DNA of 64,000 bases from an alpha proteobacterium HIMB59 (GCA_000299115.1 CP003801.1:186001-250000); one strand, 5' to 3'; shown: positions 26,287 to 35,915, numbered from the stretch's first letter. Translations and numbers: made by a program. Notes: generated by a model not told the origin, from the sequence alone.

Positions 26287-26688
26287 ATGCCTCGAACTAA
26301 AAGTCTTGCAGCTCTCATTGAACACTACGGTGATGATCGTGGTTACAAGCCTAATTTAAATAAAATTCCCATAGTTTATAAAATACTTAACCGACAGATA
26401 TTTAAAAACCAATTAAAAAAAATGCCAAAAATTATGGTTAGAAGGATGCACGGTGCACTTGGATTGTTTGAATTTAATCCTTATGCGCTAAAACACTGCC
26501 ATAAAATTACCATTCATAACAAATTTAAAAACTTTAGAGAATTTGCTGAAATTCTTGGTCATGAAATGGTTCATTACTATCAAAAACTTATTCTCAAACA
26601 AAATTCAGCCCGACATAATAAAGAGTTCTATAGCTTTAAGAAAAAATTCAAAAAATTAGGTTTAAATTTAAAACGAGTTTATCAATAG
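26287..26688 (+). CDS. SprT-like putative zinc metalloprotease
   Basis: A 133-residue protein with the SprT-like HExxH site in ILGHEMVHYYQKLI (about residues 91-104), preceded by FREFAE and followed by HNKEFYSFKKKFKKLGL, where the His may be the third zinc ligand. SprT-like proteins include phage and bacterial minigluzincins and the eukaryotic DNA-protein-crosslink protease SPRTN. The basic, Lys-rich sequence suits nucleic-acid contact. Function here is unknown. It abuts the convergent gpsA gene with no gap. Confidence 0.72.
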   Translation: MPRTKSLAALIEHYGDDRGYKPNLNKIPIVYKILNRQIFKNQLKKMPKIMVRRMHGALGLFEFNPYALKHCHKITIHNKFKNFREFAEILGHEMVHYYQKLILKQNSARHNKEFYSFKKKFKKLGLNLKRVYQ

Positions 26689-27645
26689 CTACTCATATTT
26701 AAACTTTCTAGTTAACAAAAGTTCAATTTCTTTATTTGGATCTTTGCCTTTTGTAATATTTATAATTGTTTTTAGAATTGGCAAATATTTAAGCGAAATA
26801 ATAAAATTTTTTTTAATACAATTTATGCTATTTAAACCTTCTAGTGTTTTTTGAATAGACTTAGTCTCTTTCTTTTTTATCAAATTATAACCATAAAAAT
26901 AATTTCGAGACTTTTTTGAACTACAAGTTAAAATTAAATCACCTATTCCTCCCAATGTTAAAATATTTTTTGGATCAAAATTATTAATTTTTAACATATA
27001 AGAAATTTCATTAATACATCTTGAAATATATGATGCTCTTGCATTTTCACCAAATCCTAATCCCTCGATGATACCGGCACCAATAGCATATATATTTTTT
27101 AAAATACCAAGAAGTTCAAGAGATTGTAAATTGTTCGAATAATAAACCCTAATATTAGTTGAGATAAATAATTTACCTAAATCAATCATTTTTTTGTTTC
27201 CAGCAATACTGATTGCTGTAGGTTTTTGATCAAAAACCTCATTGGCAAAACTTGGCCCTGATAAAACATACAGACCTGAATAAGTAAGTAATTTTTTTGA
27301 AATATTTGAAAGCAAAAGACCTGACTTATCGATACCTTTAGAACAAATAACAAAATTATTTATTTTTTGATTAATTAAATATTTATAGCAAAACTCTGAA
27401 AAATATTTTGCAGGCAAAACATAAAAAATAAAATCAAATTGATTACTTTGAATGGGCCCTGAAAAAGATTTTATTTTCTTGTTTAATATTTTTTTATAAA
27501 AGTATTTATTGTTAGTGTTTTTTGAGTTTATTTCTTCTGCGATCTTTATTTTTCTTGCCCATAAAAAAACACTATGTTTTTTTGCAAGTGTTGTAGCAAG
27601 TGCAGTGCCCCATGATCCGGCCCCAACGATTAAAACTCTAGACAT
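26689..27645 (-). CDS. gpsA: NAD(P)-dependent glycerol-3-phosphate dehydrogenase
   Basis: A 318-residue enzyme interconverting DHAP and sn-glycerol-3-phosphate. N-terminal Rossmann GAGSWGTALA (7-16), SGPSFANEV, the catalytic Lys in LGILKNIYAIGAGIIEG and LGGIGDLILTCSSKKSRN. Length is normal. It ends the minus-strand polyol operon, 27 bp after the aldolase/dehydrogenase fusion, and could convert DHAP released by the aldolase to glycerol-3-phosphate for lipids. A second, more divergent GpsA-like gene lies at 39949-40965. Confidence 0.9.
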   Translation of the reverse strand: MSRVLIVGAGSWGTALATTLAKKHSVFLWARKIKIAEEINSKNTNNKYFYKKILNKKIKSFSGPIQSNQFDFIFYVLPAKYFSEFCYKYLINQKINNFVICSKGIDKSGLLLSNISKKLLTYSGLYVLSGPSFANEVFDQKPTAISIAGNKKMIDLGKLFISTNIRVYYSNNLQSLELLGILKNIYAIGAGIIEGLGFGENARASYISRCINEISYMLKINNFDPKNILTLGGIGDLILTCSSKKSRNYFYGYNLIKKKETKSIQKTLEGLNSINCIKKNFIISLKYLPILKTIINITKGKDPNKEIELLLTRKFKYE

Positions 27646-27672
27646 TTAAAAGTTATTAAAAATATTATAATT

Positions 27673-29703
27673 TTATCTCAGAGAAGACTCAATATTCCCA
27701 CCATCTACTGTAATCACGCTTGCCGTAGTTCGGTAAGAGATTGATAAATGATAAAAAGCATCAGCAACGTCGCTTGCTTTTACCTCTTCTTTTAAAAGAT
27801 TACCGGCCATGTATTGTTCAATTGTTAAACCTCTAGATTTTGCTCTTTTGGCTATCATATCTGGATTTAATAATCCACTACGAATACGATCAGCATTGAT
27901 ACCATTAAATCGAATTCCGTACTTACTAGACTCAACAACATATTGTTTCATTAAAAACATCAGAGTTGCCTTTGGCAGCCCGTAAGCACCAAAATTAGGA
28001 CCGGGATTGACTGCTTGTTTAGAAATATTAAATACAACAGAACCTTTCATATTTTGGGTTTTCATTATTTTGGTTCCATGTTTGGCAAAATAATGATGAG
28101 CAAAAAAGTTTAAATCAAAGCTGCTATCTAATTGTTTTTTAGTCAAATCATCTAAAGAGGATTGGATTGCAAACCCCGCATTTGAAATTAGGATATCGAC
28201 ACCACCAAATTTTTGTGAAATTTGCTCAAATACAGCTTCCACTTTATTTTCACTGGTAATATCACATTGAAAATAAGTCATACCAGTCAGATCTAAAGTA
28301 ACTCTTTTAGGGTCAACAATATCTAATAAAATAACCTCTGAACCCTCTTTTAAAAATTTTTGAGCAGTCGCATATCCAATAGCCCCTAAGCCTCCGGTGA
28401 TTGCTGTGATGTGGCCTTTCAGTTTTTGAGTTGAAGGTTTAATTTTAGCTAGCTCAAGTGGCCAATATTCCATTTTAAAAATTTCTTTTTCTGGAATAGA
28501 TCGGAATTCACCAAATTTAGCAGCTTCAAGAATAACAGATAGAGAATTGAGCCCAACATCCATTGCTATTTTTGCATCTTTAAAAGATGGTCCTGTTGAA
28601 AACATTCCTAATCCTTTAATCACAATTAACCTTGGGTACGGATCCAACATACTGGCTTTTAAATTGTATTTATGGTTACGTTTGAAATATTTTTGGTAAT
28701 CATCCTGATATTGTTGAACCGCTTTAATAATTTTACTCTCTACATTGCTGGGCTTTTCAGTACCCAAATCTATAACCAATGGTTTGGATTTAATTCTTAT
28801 AACGTGATCAGGAGTTACAGGGCCTTGTGTTGTAAATTGTTTTAATTTGGGATGAGAAAAAAACTCATCTAAGAAAGTAGGTTTATAAAAGTACACCACC
28901 TTACGATCAATTTGTGCATTTGGCTTTATGCTAATTTGTTGTCTGATTAAGTTTGCGACCAGAGAAGCGGTAATCTTTTTTTCTTGATACTTTTTAATAC
29001 GAATAGATTTTGATTTTTGTTTTAACTCTTTTTCAGCTAATGAAATATATTTTATCATCAGTTCATAGCTCTCTTTTGCATCATCTGCAAAAGTGAATAT
29101 TCCATGATTTAATAAAATCAATCCTTTAACGTTTGGGTTTTGTTCAAAAACTTCAGCTGCTTTTTTTGCCAATTGGAAGCCGGGCATGATATAGGGGACA
29201 ATACCCATTTCTTCACCAAAAACTCTTTTACAAATTTTGATAGGGTCAGGCTGGTCAATGAGAGAGAGAATTGCATTGGAGTGAGAGTGATCAACAAATT
29301 TATGGGGTAAAAATGCATGAAGTAAAGTTTCAACAGAAGCGTTAGGAAATGAAGTATCAAGCATGTATTTGCGTTGATAATTGACCATTTGAAAATCATC
29401 TAATTCTTTAAGCGAACGCATATTTAAAAGATTTTTCATTTCTAGCGCAGGGAAACCATCTTCTTCAATGTTGCCCATATCTTTACCACTACCTTTGACG
29501 TAAATAATTTCTTCCTGGTTACCAAGAGGTGTTTTGATTGAGGATTTTACCGATGTATTTCCACCCCCATGCAAAACAACTGTAGGATCATTGCCTAATA
29601 GTTGAGTAGTATATATTCTTAGAGCTAGATCTTTGCTCACTCCTCTTTTAGCATAATTTGAAATATATTTTTTAGCTACACTATTGTTATACTTACTTTT
29701 CAT
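27673..29703 (-). CDS. Bifunctional class II aldolase / short-chain dehydrogenase (RhaD- or RhaEW-like)
   Basis: A 676-residue fusion. Residues 1-~415 are a class II aldolase (LHGGGNTSVKS, zinc-ligand DHSHSNAIL and LLNHGIFTF). Residues ~430-676 are an SDR with TGGLGAIGYATAQKF, SNAGFA and the catalytic YGLPK. This is the layout of rhamnulose-1-phosphate aldolase/L-lactaldehyde dehydrogenase fusions. Such an enzyme would cleave a ketose-1-phosphate to DHAP and an aldehyde and then oxidise the aldehyde. No rhamnose isomerase is nearby, so another ketose phosphate is likely. A ribosome-binding site AAGGAG lies about 7 bases upstream of the ATG; it is 22 bp after the ABC ATPase gene. Confidence 0.88.
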   Translation of the reverse strand: MKSKYNNSVAKKYISNYAKRGVSKDLALRIYTTQLLGNDPTVVLHGGGNTSVKSSIKTPLGNQEEIIYVKGSGKDMGNIEEDGFPALEMKNLLNMRSLKELDDFQMVNYQRKYMLDTSFPNASVETLLHAFLPHKFVDHSHSNAILSLIDQPDPIKICKRVFGEEMGIVPYIMPGFQLAKKAAEVFEQNPNVKGLILLNHGIFTFADDAKESYELMIKYISLAEKELKQKSKSIRIKKYQEKKITASLVANLIRQQISIKPNAQIDRKVVYFYKPTFLDEFFSHPKLKQFTTQGPVTPDHVIRIKSKPLVIDLGTEKPSNVESKIIKAVQQYQDDYQKYFKRNHKYNLKASMLDPYPRLIVIKGLGMFSTGPSFKDAKIAMDVGLNSLSVILEAAKFGEFRSIPEKEIFKMEYWPLELAKIKPSTQKLKGHITAITGGLGAIGYATAQKFLKEGSEVILLDIVDPKRVTLDLTGMTYFQCDITSENKVEAVFEQISQKFGGVDILISNAGFAIQSSLDDLTKKQLDSSFDLNFFAHHYFAKHGTKIMKTQNMKGSVVFNISKQAVNPGPNFGAYGLPKATLMFLMKQYVVESSKYGIRFNGINADRIRSGLLNPDMIAKRAKSRGLTIEQYMAGNLLKEEVKASDVADAFYHLSISYRTTASVITVDGGNIESSLR

Positions 29704-29725
29704 TTAATCTCCTTGAATGGTTTTT

Positions 29726-30784
29726 TTAATCTACTCTTTTGGTGGATGCTTGATCAAAAGTATGAGCTTTTGAAATATCAAATTCTAGAGAAATCTTATC
29801 ACCATTTTTAATAGTAGTTCTTCCACCTGCTTGAACAATTCTAAACTCATTGTCATCTAACATAGCTATAATGTGAGTCTCAGAGCCAGTTGTCTCCACT
29901 AGTATAACTTCAGCTTTGACATTTGAGTTTTCTACTATTTTAACATCTGTTGGTCGGATGCCGTAAACTACTTTTTGATTTGGTGATAAATTATTTTTTT
30001 GATGAGGTAATTCTTGGCTTTTTAATTTAATCGAACCCTTATCAGTAACCTCTCCTTTAATTAAATTAATCGCAGGAGAGCCAATAAAATCTGCAACAAA
30101 TAAATTATTAGGTTTTTCATAGATATCATTGGGTGATGCTATTTGTTCAATGATTCCACCATTCATAATGACAATTTCATCGGCCATGGTCATGGCCTCA
30201 ATTTGATCATGTGTTACATAGATCGTAGTAGCATTTTGTTGGTTATGAAGTTTGCGAATTTCTAATCTCATGTGAGCACGAAGTTTTGCATCTAAGTTGG
30301 AAAGAGGTTCATCAAATAAGAAAACTTTAGGGTCTCTTACTAAAGCTCTACCCATCGCTACACGCTGCCTTTGCCCACCAGAAAGCTCTTTTGGAGTTCT
30401 CATTAAGAATTCAGTTAGGTTTAATACAGAAGCAGCCCATTCCACTTTCTTCTTAATTTCTTGAGGATCAAGCTTTCGAATTTGAAGACTAAAAGCAATG
30501 TTATCGAAAACATTCATCTGGGGATAAAGTGCGTAGTTTTGAAAAACCATAGCTATATCTCTATCTCTGGGATGGATATTGTTTATTACATTTCCTTCAA
30601 TGGAGATATCTCCGCTAGAAATAGACTCCAAACCTGCGGTCATACGAAGTAAGGTTGTTTTACCACAACCAGATGGTCCTAATAAAACAACAAATTTTTG
30701 GTTATCAATCTTAAGATTAATATCTTTTAATACTTCTACAGAGCCAAAATTTTTTTTGATATTTTTATATTGAACTTCAGACAT
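29726..30784 (-). CDS. Sugar/polyol ABC transporter ATPase (MalK/UgpC type)
   Basis: A 352-residue ATPase of the CUT1 class. Walker A GPSGCGKTTLLR (about 37-48), Q-loop MVFQNYALYP, signature LSGGQRQRVAMGRA, Walker B FLFDEPLSNLDA, H-loop YVTHDQIEAMT, and a C-terminal regulatory/TOBE region from about 235 containing VYGIRPTDV. It powers the permeases at 36108-38675 with the binding protein at 34398-35915. It overlaps the G1P-dehydrogenase-like gene upstream by 8 bp. It is the only ATPase of the island. Confidence 0.95.
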   Translation of the reverse strand: MSEVQYKNIKKNFGSVEVLKDINLKIDNQKFVVLLGPSGCGKTTLLRMTAGLESISSGDISIEGNVINNIHPRDRDIAMVFQNYALYPQMNVFDNIAFSLQIRKLDPQEIKKKVEWAASVLNLTEFLMRTPKELSGGQRQRVAMGRALVRDPKVFLFDEPLSNLDAKLRAHMRLEIRKLHNQQNATTIYVTHDQIEAMTMADEIVIMNGGIIEQIASPNDIYEKPNNLFVADFIGSPAINLIKGEVTDKGSIKLKSQELPHQKNNLSPNQKVVYGIRPTDVKIVENSNVKAEVILVETTGSETHIIAMLDDNEFRIVQAGGRTTIKNGDKISLEFDISKAHTFDQASTKRVD

Positions 30785-32090
30785 TTATTAAACTATCCAA
30801 TTGATTGCTATCCCCTGCTAAATCAAGAATGGTATAGCGATCTCTTATGAATCTTCCATATTTTAAAGCATCTTTATAAAAATTACTATCAAGTTTAGCG
30901 TCTTCAGCGGTCCTCAAAGCACCGCACTCTCCCATGGAGTTCCACATCACTTCATAGTCCAACATTTTTTCTCTTAATGGTTCCACAAACTCTAACCAAT
31001 GCTTCGAAAAATACTCATTAGTCTCCTCTGCCTTTTTTTGATCAAACATTTTTGGCTCCATCGCCTTTTTGATTGTTTCCAACATCGGTGCTCCAATTTT
31101 TTGAATAATTTCATCTTCTGGAATAATGGTAGGGCTAATGATCGGTGGCTGATCTTTTTTCAGGATCGCATTTTGAAATTTAGACATGCTAATGGTTGCT
31201 ATTCCCACTTGTTCACCATGAGAGGTGCCAGGGTGCAAATCTCCTGCAAACATATCTATGTAATGTGAAATGCCATGCTCTCCCATGCTTCCTACGTGAG
31301 TCGTTTGTGTAAAAGAAGTTCCTAAACCCATGATAGCTGATATCAATGTCAGTAAGGCTAAAGAGTCAATTTTTCCAGCAGCTATATCTGATGCATTGTT
31401 GATCATATCCATTTCATACAAGGCAAGTAGTTCATAAGGAGTGGTTTTATAATCTGTGTTTAGGAGTTTATGAGACATTAGCCAATCAACTTGAGCTGTA
31501 GTTCTGCATATGACATCTGCAAATGCGGCGGCTGTGAGTCTCTTAGGGCAATTACTCAAAACCTCTAAATCAAAAAAAACACCTTGTGCGTAGTGGGCTA
31601 TTAAAGACTTTTTAACTCCATCAAAGGATATTGAAGCTGTACCCGTTGTATAAGCATTCATTGGAGTTGTAGCAAATACAGAATAAACCTTACCCTCTAA
31701 AAAAGTAGCATACTTTATGCTATCACTAACTGTTCCTGAACCTACAGCTATCATTCCATCATAGTCTTTTAATTTTGATCTTAAGAATTCAACACCTTTG
31801 ATACTTGAAGAGGGATGTTCCCAAATATATTCATCGACATTTAAATTGCCCTTTAAATTTTTAAATATTCTAGAACCCATGGCTGTATGGGTAAAAGGGT
31901 CACTAACAACTAAAAGCTTCTGATTAGAATGGAGATCTTTAATTAGATTGGTCTCTTTACCGTCTAAGGTTTCTCTAATTTCAATATTCTTAATTGGAAT
32001 TCCGTATTGTTGATTATCACTTGGGCTGATCCAGGAACCATTAACAAGTTCATCAATTACTCCGTTATAATTTTTATCAGCTCTAATCAT
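30777..32090 (-). CDS. Iron-containing alcohol dehydrogenase, sn-glycerol-1-phosphate dehydrogenase (AraM) type
   Basis: A 437-residue metal-dependent NAD(P) dehydrogenase. NAD site AVGSGTVSDSIKYA, ATTPMNAYTTGTASIS, and metal ligands Asp in TTAQVDWLM, His in GEHGISHYIDM and His in HPGTSHGEQVGI. The pattern fits the G1P dehydrogenase/AraM branch rather than glycerol dehydrogenase. In this operon, after an FGGY kinase (4-bp overlap), it could oxidise a polyol phosphate to a ketose phosphate for the aldolase fusion; that role is inferred. True G1P activity, as in B. subtilis AraM, is the alternative. Confidence 0.82.
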   Translation of the reverse strand: MIRADKNYNGVIDELVNGSWISPSDNQQYGIPIKNIEIRETLDGKETNLIKDLHSNQKLLVVSDPFTHTAMGSRIFKNLKGNLNVDEYIWEHPSSSIKGVEFLRSKLKDYDGMIAVGSGTVSDSIKYATFLEGKVYSVFATTPMNAYTTGTASISFDGVKKSLIAHYAQGVFFDLEVLSNCPKRLTAAAFADVICRTTAQVDWLMSHKLLNTDYKTTPYELLALYEMDMINNASDIAAGKIDSLALLTLISAIMGLGTSFTQTTHVGSMGEHGISHYIDMFAGDLHPGTSHGEQVGIATISMSKFQNAILKKDQPPIISPTIIPEDEIIQKIGAPMLETIKKAMEPKMFDQKKAEETNEYFSKHWLEFVEPLREKMLDYEVMWNSMGECGALRTAEDAKLDSNFYKDALKYGRFIRDRYTILDLAGDSNQLDSLINV

Positions 32091-33604
32091 TTATACTTCT
32101 CGGTAAATTGAACTAAAGATTTATTAATTGATTTATTTGACTCATAAATATGTTGATAAATATTAATTAAGTCCTGATATTTATTATAATTACTTGCATT
32201 CGGTTCTATCAGTTTGGTTTTTCCCGACATCTGTTCTGCAGCCTGAGTAATACTTTCAAACCATCCTGCTCCGTAAGCAGCAATCATTGCTGAACCTAAG
32301 GACGAAGCCTCAACCGTATCAGCTATTAAAACATTTTTTCCAGAGGCATCAGCCAACATTTGAACCCATGCGGGGCTTTTTGCTCCACCCCCAATAGCTA
32401 AATACTCTTTTACATTCAAACCCGTTTCTTTTTCAATATTTTGTGTTCTGAAAACTGAGTCAAGGGTAAGGCCTTCCAAAATAGCTCTATATATATGAAA
32501 TGGTGTATGACTCACGCTCAATCCAGCAACTACCCCTCTTGCATATGGGTCCCAATATGGGTCCATTACTCCTCCAGTGTAAGGCTGTAAAACTAGCCCA
32601 TCACTACCTATTGATATTTTATTTAGCTCAGCCTCTAAATTTTCAAAAAATTTTGGATCTTTTCTATCACCTTGAATAAACTGATCGACGAACCAATTCA
32701 CTAACAATGCGCCAGATAAAAGAACATTTTCTAAAATATATCCCTCTCCATGTGCGGCTATCTCAGTTCTCCAATTATTAGAAATTTTATAATCCTGAGA
32801 CCAGACACCAGATACAACCGCTGTACCAAGGTTAATGTACGCTCTATCCGATTTAGTACAATTTGTTCCAAGCCCGGCAAGCTGCCCGTCTCCTCCAGCA
32901 GCAAAGATTGGAGTTCCCTCTTTGAGTCCAGTTTCTTTTGATGCATTTTGATTAACTTTGCCTATTAAGGTTCCTGGCTTAAAAGATTTAGGTAATCGTG
33001 ATTCATCAATTGCAAGTTGTTCTAAGATTTCCTGAGACCAACATTTATTTACAACATCAAACATGCCGTGTGGATCAGAGCTAATCCAACCTGTGTTAAA
33101 CTCTCCGCTTAAACGGTGGACTAAAAAAGCTTGAACATCAGCAAAACAATCTATCTGATCAAAAAATTTTTTTTCATGATTTTTCATCCATAATACTCGG
33201 TAAAGACACGGGCAAGGATCTTTTGGTCTACCAGTGATTTCATGAATACGACCTTCGCCCATGATTGAATTCAACTCTTCAACTTCTTTTACTGATCTCT
33301 TATCCATCCAAACTGTCGCTGGATACACTTCTTTGCCTGAAGAGTCTAACTTTGCTAAAGTCTCTCTTTGGTTAGATATTGCTAATCCATCTACCTGGTT
33401 AATATCTATTTTTTGACAGAGCTCTTGGGTAGAGACACAAAACGCTCTCCACCAATCTTCAACATGTTGTTCAAACTTTTCTAAACTAGGATTGTGAAGA
33501 GGTATATCACATCTACCCTCGGCTAAGGCTTTTCCGTTTATGTCCCAAGCTATAGCCTTAGTAGATTGAGTAGAGCTATCTACTCCTATAACTATTTTTC
33601 CCAT
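32087..33604 (-). CDS. FGGY-family carbohydrate kinase (xylulokinase-like)
   Basis: A 505-residue sugar or polyol kinase. N-terminal phosphate loop GVDSSTQSTKAIAWD (about 5-19), substrate region ISNQRETLAKLD and VWMDKRS, and C-terminal ATP-site GGGAKSPAWVQMLAD with ASSLGSAMIAAYG. The substrate (xylulose, a polyol or a deoxyketose) cannot be read from sequence. It lies 3 bp after an SDR gene and overlaps the AraM-like dehydrogenase by 4 bp, so kinase and dehydrogenase are probably consecutive steps. Confidence 0.9.
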   Translation of the reverse strand: MGKIVIGVDSSTQSTKAIAWDINGKALAEGRCDIPLHNPSLEKFEQHVEDWWRAFCVSTQELCQKIDINQVDGLAISNQRETLAKLDSSGKEVYPATVWMDKRSVKEVEELNSIMGEGRIHEITGRPKDPCPCLYRVLWMKNHEKKFFDQIDCFADVQAFLVHRLSGEFNTGWISSDPHGMFDVVNKCWSQEILEQLAIDESRLPKSFKPGTLIGKVNQNASKETGLKEGTPIFAAGGDGQLAGLGTNCTKSDRAYINLGTAVVSGVWSQDYKISNNWRTEIAAHGEGYILENVLLSGALLVNWFVDQFIQGDRKDPKFFENLEAELNKISIGSDGLVLQPYTGGVMDPYWDPYARGVVAGLSVSHTPFHIYRAILEGLTLDSVFRTQNIEKETGLNVKEYLAIGGGAKSPAWVQMLADASGKNVLIADTVEASSLGSAMIAAYGAGWFESITQAAEQMSGKTKLIEPNASNYNKYQDLINIYQHIYESNKSINKSLVQFTEKYK

Positions 33605-33607
33605 TGA

Positions 33608-34330
33608 TTAGTAGTCTTGCTTAGTTGGGGTAACAACAACCTCTTGCATAATAACATTTTGAGGCATTTCATATGCAAAAAGTATCATTTTGGCAACATA
33701 ATCAGGAGAAATTCTTCCCCCAATTCGCTCAATATTTGCCTTATAAGCAGCCAAAGTATTAGGATCAGTAATACCATTCAAAACTTCTGCTTCAATATTT
33801 CCTGGGGACATTACAATAACTCTCACATTGTGGGGAGAGAGGTATCCTCTGATGCTTTCTGAAATAGCATGAACAAAATATTTTGTACCGCAATAAACAG
33901 TATGGTCTTCATAAACTTTTCTTCCAGCAATAGAACTCATGTTAACTATCGTACCTGATTTTCGTGCTTTCATATCACTCATGACAGCATAAATACCATT
34001 CATTACACCTTTGGTATTTACATCAATCATTTCATCCCATTCATTGGGATCTTGTGTACTAATATCAGCTAATCTAGCTACGCCAGCATTATTAAACATC
34101 ATGTCAGTTGGGCCATAAATTGCCTCTGCTTCTCGCACCGCTGATACTAATGCGTCTCGATCTCTTACATCAACTTTTTTACAAATAGAATTTTTTAAAT
34201 TAAATGACTCCATAATTTCAACGCGTCTTGCAAGGAGGAGTGTGGGGTAACCTGCTTCTGAAAATGCTTTTGCAGTAGCCTCGCCTATACCGCTACTGGC
34301 ACCGGTTATCACTGCTAATGGTTTCGTCAC
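33608..34330 (-). CDS. Short-chain dehydrogenase/reductase
   Basis: A 240-residue classical SDR: cofactor loop TGASSGIGEATAKAF (9-23), NNAGVARLAD, catalytic Ser in NMSSIAGRK and YCGTK (Tyr-x3-Lys). Sequence recalls YdfG-like NADP-dependent 3-hydroxyacid or sugar-alcohol dehydrogenases. It is the first gene after the binding protein, separated from it by a strong hairpin, and probably oxidises or reduces the imported compound. Substrate unassigned. Confidence 0.88.
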   Translation of the reverse strand: MTKPLAVITGASSGIGEATAKAFSEAGYPTLLLARRVEIMESFNLKNSICKKVDVRDRDALVSAVREAEAIYGPTDMMFNNAGVARLADISTQDPNEWDEMIDVNTKGVMNGIYAVMSDMKARKSGTIVNMSSIAGRKVYEDHTVYCGTKYFVHAISESIRGYLSPHNVRVIVMSPGNIEAEVLNGITDPNTLAAYKANIERIGGRISPDYVAKMILFAYEMPQNVIMQEVVVTPTKQDY

Positions 34331-34359
34331 TGTATAATTTTATTTAGTTTGTTTTATAA

Positions 34360-34386
34360 CTAGGGCGATCTTATTGATCGCCCTAG
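34360..34386 (-). terminator. Strong intercistronic hairpin after the ABC binding-protein gene
   Basis: A perfect 11-bp inverted repeat CTAGGGCGATC / GATCGCCCTAG around loop TTATT, 12 bp downstream of the binding-protein stop. In the direction of transcription the stem is followed by TTATAAAA, not a clean U-run. It could be a partial terminator or an mRNA-stabilising stem that keeps binding-protein message high relative to the downstream catabolic genes. Confidence 0.7.
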
Positions 34387-34397
34387 AAAGTTATTAA

Positions 34398-35915
34398 TTA
34401 AGCTCCAACAGTTTTGTTGAAGTTTTTAGCAATAGTGTCTAAACATTCTTTTGCTGAACCGTATTCACCAGCCCAGTATCTTCCTAACTCAATAGGAATC
34501 ATGTTACTTGACATATCTGCCCATTCAGGAAGATCAGGCTCTGACCCCATATCATTAAAGATTGCATCTCTAACAACATCTAAGTGACGGGTTGTACCAT
34601 TACCACTTCTGTTATTTGCTTTTACGCGCTCATCGTCGTAAACAGAAGATCTAGTTGGTCCAGTTCCTCCACCAAGAGCTGTAATGTAGACCTGAGTCTC
34701 GTAGCTAGTTGCCCACTGAGCAAATAACCATGCAGCATCTTTATTCTTAGAGTACTTTGATACAGCTAGTGAAGATCCACCTTGGTGAGCAACACCAGGA
34801 ATTTCACCATATCCACAGTCACCAGGAGCTCTTAGTGGGCTAGCTGGTGCAGGACAAGCTGCTGCCATCATTTTTCCTTGAACAGAAGACTCATCTGAGT
34901 CCCACCATGGGAAGAATTCACCCCATGAGATAGTCTGTGCAGAACCACCTTGTAAGATATCCTGACCTTGACCGTCCCATGTCCAACTGGTAACACCAGA
35001 AGGCATGTATTCTTTTAGTTTTGTCCAATAGTCCATACCTGCTAGACCATTTGCATCATTGCCTGCAAAGCTACCATCGGGATTTGTAATTGAACCACCA
35101 AATGCCCAAGCAAACATTGTCCAGTCACACTCTAAGCTGTAGTGACCTGACTTCATCTGACCGTTAGTACCATAAATTGGTCTACCGTCTGGATTCAAGT
35201 GACCTAAGCTAGCAGCCTGGATTTTTTGAGCATTTGCCATGTACTGGTCAAATGTTTTAGGAACACTTAGTCCGAGCTCTTTATAAACATCATCTCTGTA
35301 CATCATAATGAAGACAGGAATGTCATAAGGAACACCAACCATTGTTCCGTCATACATTGAGATACCATCAACAAGAGGGCCTAAGAAATCATCAAAGTTA
35401 TAACCTGGCATTGCTAGGTCTGGCTTTGCCGCGTAAAGTTCACGAGGATCTTCCGCATCGCCTCTGAAAGCAGCCATCCAACTTTGATCTAGATAATAAG
35501 TATCATAAGTACCTAATCCAGAAGCAACGTCGAGAGTAAGTTTTTGTAAAACCTGCTCTAGTGGTAGAACTTCGATATTAACCTTAATACCTGTTACCTC
35601 TTCGAAGAAAGGTTTCAATGTAGAGTTAATAGCGTTGGAAGGAGGTGTAGATTCAGTTGCCAAAGAAACTGTTTGACCTCTGAATGGTGATGAGACATCT
35701 CTTAACCAGTCCATCATATCACCTTTCCATTCAATGTGTGAGCCTGCATGAGCTTGTGGAATAAACTTCCTACTCATAGTACCCATTGTGCCTAAGCAAC
35801 CAGCGCCAAGACCAAGCATACCGGCATTTTTAAGAAAATCTCTTCTCTTCATATTGCCGTTTACATACTTGCCAACGATGTTTGCTAAATGCATTTTTCT
35901 ATACATATCGCGCAT
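34398..35915 (-). CDS. ABC transporter extracellular solute-binding protein, Tat-exported
   Basis: A 505-residue family 1 binding protein. A twin-arginine signal MKRRDFLKNAGMLGLGAG (residues 22-39) is preceded by 21 extra residues. The start at 35915 is supported by GGAGG nine bases upstream, so the long n-region seems real; the internal ATG at 35852 is the alternative. The mature part has the usual LKPFFEEVTGIKVNIE and binding-lobe stretches and is Trp/Gly-rich near the C-terminus, suiting sugar or polyol binding. It heads the seven-gene minus-strand operon. Confidence 0.92.
   Translation of the reverse strand: MRDMYRKMHLANIVGKYVNGNMKRRDFLKNAGMLGLGAGCLGTMGTMSRKFIPQAHAGSHIEWKGDMMDWLRDVSSPFRGQTVSLATESTPPSNAINSTLKPFFEEVTGIKVNIEVLPLEQVLQKLTLDVASGLGTYDTYYLDQSWMAAFRGDAEDPRELYAAKPDLAMPGYNFDDFLGPLVDGISMYDGTMVGVPYDIPVFIMMYRDDVYKELGLSVPKTFDQYMANAQKIQAASLGHLNPDGRPIYGTNGQMKSGHYSLECDWTMFAWAFGGSITNPDGSFAGNDANGLAGMDYWTKLKEYMPSGVTSWTWDGQGQDILQGGSAQTISWGEFFPWWDSDESSVQGKMMAAACPAPASPLRAPGDCGYGEIPGVAHQGGSSLAVSKYSKNKDAAWLFAQWATSYETQVYITALGGGTGPTRSSVYDDERVKANNRSGNGTTRHLDVVRDAIFNDMGSEPDLPEWADMSSNMIPIELGRYWAGEYGSAKECLDTIAKNFNKTVGA

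Noticed and set aside
27673-29703. A dedicated rhamnose operon based on the RhaD-type fusion
   Set aside because: No rhamnose isomerase or mutarotase is present, and the neighbours include polyol-type dehydrogenases, so rhamnose is only one of several possibilities.
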